This document shows, in pieces, positions 27,414-31,816 of a stretch of 31,816 nt of DNA. The DNA lies in assembly GCA_016722525.1 (NCBI GenBank), contig JADKJB010000033.1:1-31816 (forward strand). The letters run 5' to 3'. The stretch is from Bacteroidota bacterium (GTDB lineage Bacteria > Bacteroidota > Bacteroidia > AKYH767-A > OLB10). The notes beneath the pieces are model-generated. The model was not told where the DNA came from, made no database searches, and saw only the letters and a program-made list of their open reading frames with translations. The position numbers and the translations under genes were made by a program. The stretch's first letter is position 1, and the number at the start of each line of letters is the position of its first letter.

Positions 27414-29973
27414 TTACTCTTTCACAAATTTATAATTGTAAGTATTATATCCCTGCTTTACATGTAGAATATAAACACCAATACTTAAACCTGATACATC
27501 AATCTTTGATGTGTTTGTTGTTTTGATTAGTAATTCTCCCATCAAATTTGAAATCTCAATTTCTGCATTCAACAAATTATTTGTGATGATATTTAATTCG
27601 TTTTTTGTTGGATTTGGGGAAACGATTATTGCTACAGCATTATTATTTATTGAAGGAACGAAGGTAGTCGTGTTGTTAATTTCAACTTTATGATTTCCTG
27701 CTGATAACAAAATGGTTGTTTCTAAAACACCAACGCTGTCAGTGTTAAGTGAATTTACAACAGCATTGTCAACCAATACATCATACACTTGAGAAGGAAC
27801 TAAATCAGCACCAAATATTTTTACTGTTCTGCTTCCTGCAACATTATTCATTACCTGATACAAAGCATTCGTATCTCCAACAGCATTAAAAAAGAAAAGT
27901 GTATTTGTCCAATCAACGCCAATGGTGTACGCGTTTTGTTGTGCAATACCACCAGCAACAGAAGCATTTAAATTGTCACCAATATCAATGGTGTGAAGAA
28001 AGACTAAACTGTCAATAATTGTTGTTGGCGCTACTTCAATGCGCCATGCTCCGGGTGTAGTATGAATAGTGTCAGGAGTAATACCCAACGGATAATTTAT
28101 TCCGTCAACATAAAACTCATACCCAGTTCCTCCAATTCTTGTTGTGGTTGAGTTAAGCGGCAAGAGAGTTCTTATAGCAACATTTCCATTTCCATTTGCT
28201 TGTAAAATATCTTGCCCGTTAAATGTTTCTATATGATTGGGAACTGTCGTGTTCACAATACTTCCGTTGATAGTTGGTTGTTGTTGAAAGTGTAAAATAA
28301 ATTTAGCATCGCGTTGATTAGTTGCTGTATTTTTTTAGATGCAAATGGTCAAGCACTATTACTTGATTGGGTTTATAAAACAAAACCCTTCTTCTGAACT
28401 TATCTAATTTTGTAGTATCATAACTTTGTTCTGCATCTGAAATGGAGTAACAATAATCGGCACCTGCACCCCAAAGTTCCCAACTACCTTTTGTGCAGAA
28501 GGAGAAAATATATCATTGTAATTCATGAGCGTTGGTGATTCATTTTGTCCGCCATCATTACTCACATTCACTCCCCAGTTAGTATAACTGTCTGTTGAAT
28601 CATAGACACAAATACTGTTGTGGGGCAATTGTGCGCATATAGTAGTTTACATAATGCGGATTGCCATACGACCAGTAATAACCCGAATTATTTATTTGCG
28701 GAGCATTTTTATAGACGCAAAAAGTATTATTGTCCCGATGCTCATGTCCCGCTTTTTTTGTTGGAGCATCATACACCCAAACCAAAGTTGCTGTATCACT
28801 CCAATCGGTGCGAGAAACAGAAAGACCTGTTTTATCACTGAACCAATCAGTTGCTATATTGGGTTGAGTGACTATTGGCGCCGTAAAATCTTTATACATA
28901 AGTTTCTGATACCTCGGCCATGTCCAGGTAATATTGATTGGTAAGGAATAATATTGAGCTAACCATAAACTGCGTGGGTCGTTATATATTTGGGCATGAC
29001 GATAAATAACTCTATCACCTTGTTCATTGGTAAAACCATCACCCCAGTTAATGGTGTAGCCATCGGGCTGAAGAAAGTACCAGTATTGATTGATACTGTT
29101 TTGAACCCATGGTAAATCACTATAAAAGTTTTTACCTGTGGCAATTCTCATGTTTTCAAAGAACTGAAACTCATCAACCAAACTCCACATAGCGTAAGCT
29201 GCCGTCCAATTCCACCCTCCGTCATCATCGCGGTAATAACCTGCTACAGGTAGAATTTCATTTACTGCTTTATCGTAACTGATTTCATACCACTGCCTAA
29301 CAGAATCTTGTTGCAATACAGTAAGCCCATCAGCCGAATCAAGCACCAATGCATATTGATTTGCATAATATACATTCCAGATATTATGACCAGTGACATA
29401 AGCAGTGCCGGCCGATGTGAGAATATAAGTATTCATAAAATAACTGTATATTTTATAAAGATTTTGTGCAAGGTGTTGCCGCATGGGCACCGGCAGCGAA
29501 TCATAACACCAGTCGAACAACATACCACCTACATCAGCTACATTGCGGATTAGTTCTTCGTTCTCATACCAACTGTAATTATTGAAATTTATAGTATCTA
29601 ATTTATTATTTATCTGTGTAATTAAAAAACGACAACGCTTGAGTGCTGTAGAATCGTTGTTGATTTTATAAAGTGCAGAAACAAACTGACCTTGGTATTG
29701 CGCCCATTGAGAGTTAAAATCCCAAGTCCAAATCGTGGAATCAGTGCCAAGCAAATACAATTGAGGATCGTTATACCAATTGCTAAATACTGCGTTGTTA
29801 AAGTCAGTGTAGGTAGTGCCACAATCGCCAATGCTCATGTTGTTATGTAAATAGGCGAATCTTGCAGAATCAATATAAATTCTTGGTCGGCTGGTATGGA
29901 TTGTTGGATAAACTTGTGCCTCAACAATGAAGCTAACAAATAAAATTGCAAAAAGAATTATTGATTTCTTCAT
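27414..29973 (-). CDS. Heparinase II/III-like polysaccharide-degrading protein with T9SS domain (frameshifted)
   Basis: About 850 residues are spread over three frames. The signal peptide (MKKSIILFAILFVSFIVEAQ) is followed by an alpha-helical toroid region (RPRIYIDSARFAYLH; TGHNIWNVYYANQYAL; YYRDDDGGWNWTAAYAMWSL). A heparinase II/III beta-sandwich follows (SVSRTDWSDTATLVWVYDAP, AGHEHRDNNTFCVYKNAP, then DKFRRRVLFYKPNQVIVLDH and GGTGYEFYVDGINY). The T9SS type A domain is VAIIVSPNPTKNELNIITNN ... GVYILHVKQGYNTYNYKFVKE. Breaks are near 28623 (CCCC for CCC), 28415 and 28325. GHEHRDNNTF is the typical conserved segment of this superfamily. It is probably a secreted polysaccharide lyase, but the substrate is not readable. 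No sus-type genes are next to it. Confidence 0.85.
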
Positions 29974-30189
29974 ATTGATTTCTTTACTTTATAACTTGCA
30001 ATTATGGTTTGTCAAATGTATTCGTTTCGTTTTTGCAGAGCTGATTAGGATTCCGAAAGTTTAATGTTCGCACTGTCGCCAAAAGGTTGCGCATAACGTC
30101 AGACTGTGAAAATACTAATTTCTCCATCAAATTGTTAATTTCTTCTAACAAAATTTACAAAAACTATAGCCTTAACTACCTAAATTTGA
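29974..30189. other. Gap upstream of the heparinase-like gene and the IS1182 remnant
   Basis: It should hold the promoter of the minus-strand gene at 29973. It contains TTGCGCATAACGTCAGAC (30083-30100), another box of the CATAAC type seen in other gaps. No transposon terminal repeat can be identified. Confidence 0.4.
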
Positions 30190-31650
30190 TTCAAACATTA
30201 GGATATGAATCAGATAATCCTGCCGATCGTAGCCAAATCACGTTTGGATCCCTGGAAGAGGCAATTTCTGTTGATGACCCTGTCCGATTTCTAGATGCTT
30301 TCGTGGAGAAACCGGATCTTTTTAAGTTAGGGTTTCAAATGAAAATTATTCAGGTGGAAGGCCGGCCTTCATTTCATCCCACGCTGTTTCTTAAAATTTA
30401 TCTCTACGGCTCCCGAATGGCATTCGTTAATCACGCCGGTTAGAGAAAGAATGTAAACGCAATTTAGAGATGCAATGGCTGTGCGGTAAGTTTAATCCAA
30501 TTACTACTCCATTGCTGATTTTAGAAAAGTAAATGGTAATGCTCTTGTAAATATGTTTAAATTGTTTGTGACCTTTTGAAAGAAGCCGATTTAATTGGCG
30601 GCAAAACTATTGCCATTGACGGAACCAAATCCGAGCTCATAACAGTAAGAAAAATAGTGCACTCTAAAAGTTAGATCGTCACTTTCAATACATTGAAGAA
30701 AGACCGAATATCTCTCTCAAATGGACACGCTCGATCAGAAGAAAATGCTTCCCAACTTCAGTGTTACCGAAAAACTGGATCGCCTCAAAAAGAATAAATT
30801 AAAGTATACCCCGACCCAAAAACAATTAGTCCCAGCGAGGGGCCTCAAATCAGTACCACAGGATCTGATAGTCGTAGCCTTTTAGTACAAGGACGGGTTG
30901 GTGAAGTTTGTTACAACTTACTCAGGCGGATGATGACGCTAAGCATTGTTGGTGGTTGCTACTCACCTATCAGTCGTAATGACCGTGATGCTTTATAAGC
31001 CATTGCTGCTGAAGCAAAGTAATTTGAATTCCTCCGAATTTACGTTGCTCGCCGACAAAGAGCTATAACAATGCCCGCGAAATTGAACAATGTCAATTGC
31101 TTAATTTAAAAACAATTATTGCACGACAGGAATTAGTAAACTAGCAATCCTAAAGGAACTACAAAAGAATATCTGGTGGATCAGTTTAATTATAACCTAA
31201 GAAACGTACAACTACACGTATCGGCCGGACAAACTGTTAAAACTCTTGGCACCTGGCATACCAAGAACAGGAGGATAAATATTTCATACCAATATAAAAG
31301 TACCGTACTCAAAATGTAAACACTGTCCGGTAAAACATTTGTGCACCGGTGAAACCAAAAAGTGGGAGGGAGTGAACGGAGTCAATACTACAGAAGCCGT
31401 TGAATTAAACAACAGGAATTACAAAGAAATCAAAATTATACAGAACCCGGCTAAGAAATCAACGAACATATTTTGGAACCATCAAACGAAAGTGGGGTTA
31501 TAACTATACCAACCTCATTGGACGTGGAAAAGTAAATGGAGAATGGAGTTTGATAATGCTTTCATACAACATAAACGGTCCTTTAATATTCTTGAATTCG
31601 ACGATTTAATGCAAACACTCAAAAAATGGAAACAAAATACCGAAAAGCTT
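30190..31650 (+). pseudogene. IS1182-family transposase, multiply frameshifted
   Basis: The family can be followed through all three plus frames. It begins SQITFGSLEEAISVDDPVRF LDAFVEK and EGRPSFHPTLFLKIYLYG. SRRLEKECKRNLEMQWL, IADFRKVNG, DLLKEADLIGGKTIAIDGTK, RHFQYIEERTEYLSQMDTLD, ISTTGSDSRSLLVQGRVGEV and LADKSYNNAREIEQCQLLN follow. The end is KHCPVKHLCTG, TTEAVELNNRNYKE and HKRSFNILEFDDLMQTLKKW. This order matches a full-length IS1182 DDE transposase. Indels interrupt it roughly every 50-150 bases and in-frame stops occur, so no functional product is expected as read. Terminal inverted repeats were not found. It may be a decayed element or poor consensus of a multicopy one. Confidence 0.82.
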
Positions 31651-31816
31651 GGAGACTTCGATCAAATCCTACTCCTAATGCTTCCATTACACTGCCTGCT
31701 TTTTATGAATTGAAATTGCAGCCTGATTTTTTATGAGCGTATATCGTTTAATTGGTTATAATTTTACATGCCACTCCTCCGAGATGTGGTTGGCAACAAG
31801 TTTTTCACAACTGACG

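Noticed and set aside
30087..30443. 118-residue ORF taken as a whole gene with its first ATG
   Set aside because: Similarity to IS1182 transposases begins only about 35 residues in and continues in other frames after the ORF ends, so it is a fragment with an unreliable start.
31651..31816. Possible gene start at the right edge
   Set aside because: The last 166 bp show no frame with recognisable similarity and no clear insertion-sequence end.

Overview
The window reads as a chromosomal piece of an environmental Bacteroidota bacterium, probably of the Chitinophagales/Sphingobacteriales side. The evidence is AT-rich coding, many secreted proteins ending in the type IX secretion (T9SS) type A sorting domain (FPNPA/FPNPT ... 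GIY ... KKL), sensor kinases of the propeller/Y_Y_Y and TPR types paired with LuxR-type regulators, a DUF4386 protein, GEVED and delta-60 proteins, and a REP-associated transposase. No rRNA, tRNA or CRISPR array was seen.

Layout. (1) Positions 1-8174, all minus strand: a tight run of seven secreted T9SS proteins with about 5-30 bp between genes. In transcription order it alternates a small 'YGWV' protein with repeat-fold proteins: C (7313-8174), RCC1 propeller (5891-7299), B (4979-5860), two kelch proteins (3656-4949, 2328-3632), A (1404-2297), and a leucine-rich-repeat protein leaving the left edge. Signal-peptide, spacer and C-terminal sequences recur between members while the passenger domains differ. 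(2) Positions 8211-10584: fourteen REP-type hairpins and their RAYT transposase, lodged between a LuxR-type response regulator (8754-9409) and a 1079-residue propeller histidine kinase (10618-13857) that is probably its partner. (3) Positions 14025-17846: two T9SS genes and two copies of a ~410 bp non-coding direct repeat with a near-identical 206 bp core. (4) Positions 18145-20578: a lipoprotein and a secreted protein of unknown function. (5) Positions 20815-23405, plus strand: a TPR histidine kinase and its LuxR-type regulator. (6) Positions 23818-29973, minus strand: a truncated TPR-family membrane tail, a DUF4386 membrane protein, a GEVED/lamin-tail-like T9SS protein and a heparinase II/III-like T9SS protein. 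(7) Positions 30190-31650: an IS1182-family transposase in ruins.

How the parts may work together. Most of the content is surface display or secretion of repeat-fold proteins plus two sensory pairs, so the region looks like accessory surface biology with its own regulators. Direct evidence linking the regulators to the surface genes is limited to position and to a palindrome found on both sides of the first regulator.

Reading caution. Many genes are broken by single-base indels, often in homopolymers, and these cluster in repetitive DNA while long unique genes (for example 10618-13857) are clean. Consensus errors in unpolished repeats explain much of this better than decay, so I give most broken genes as full spans with their breaks noted.
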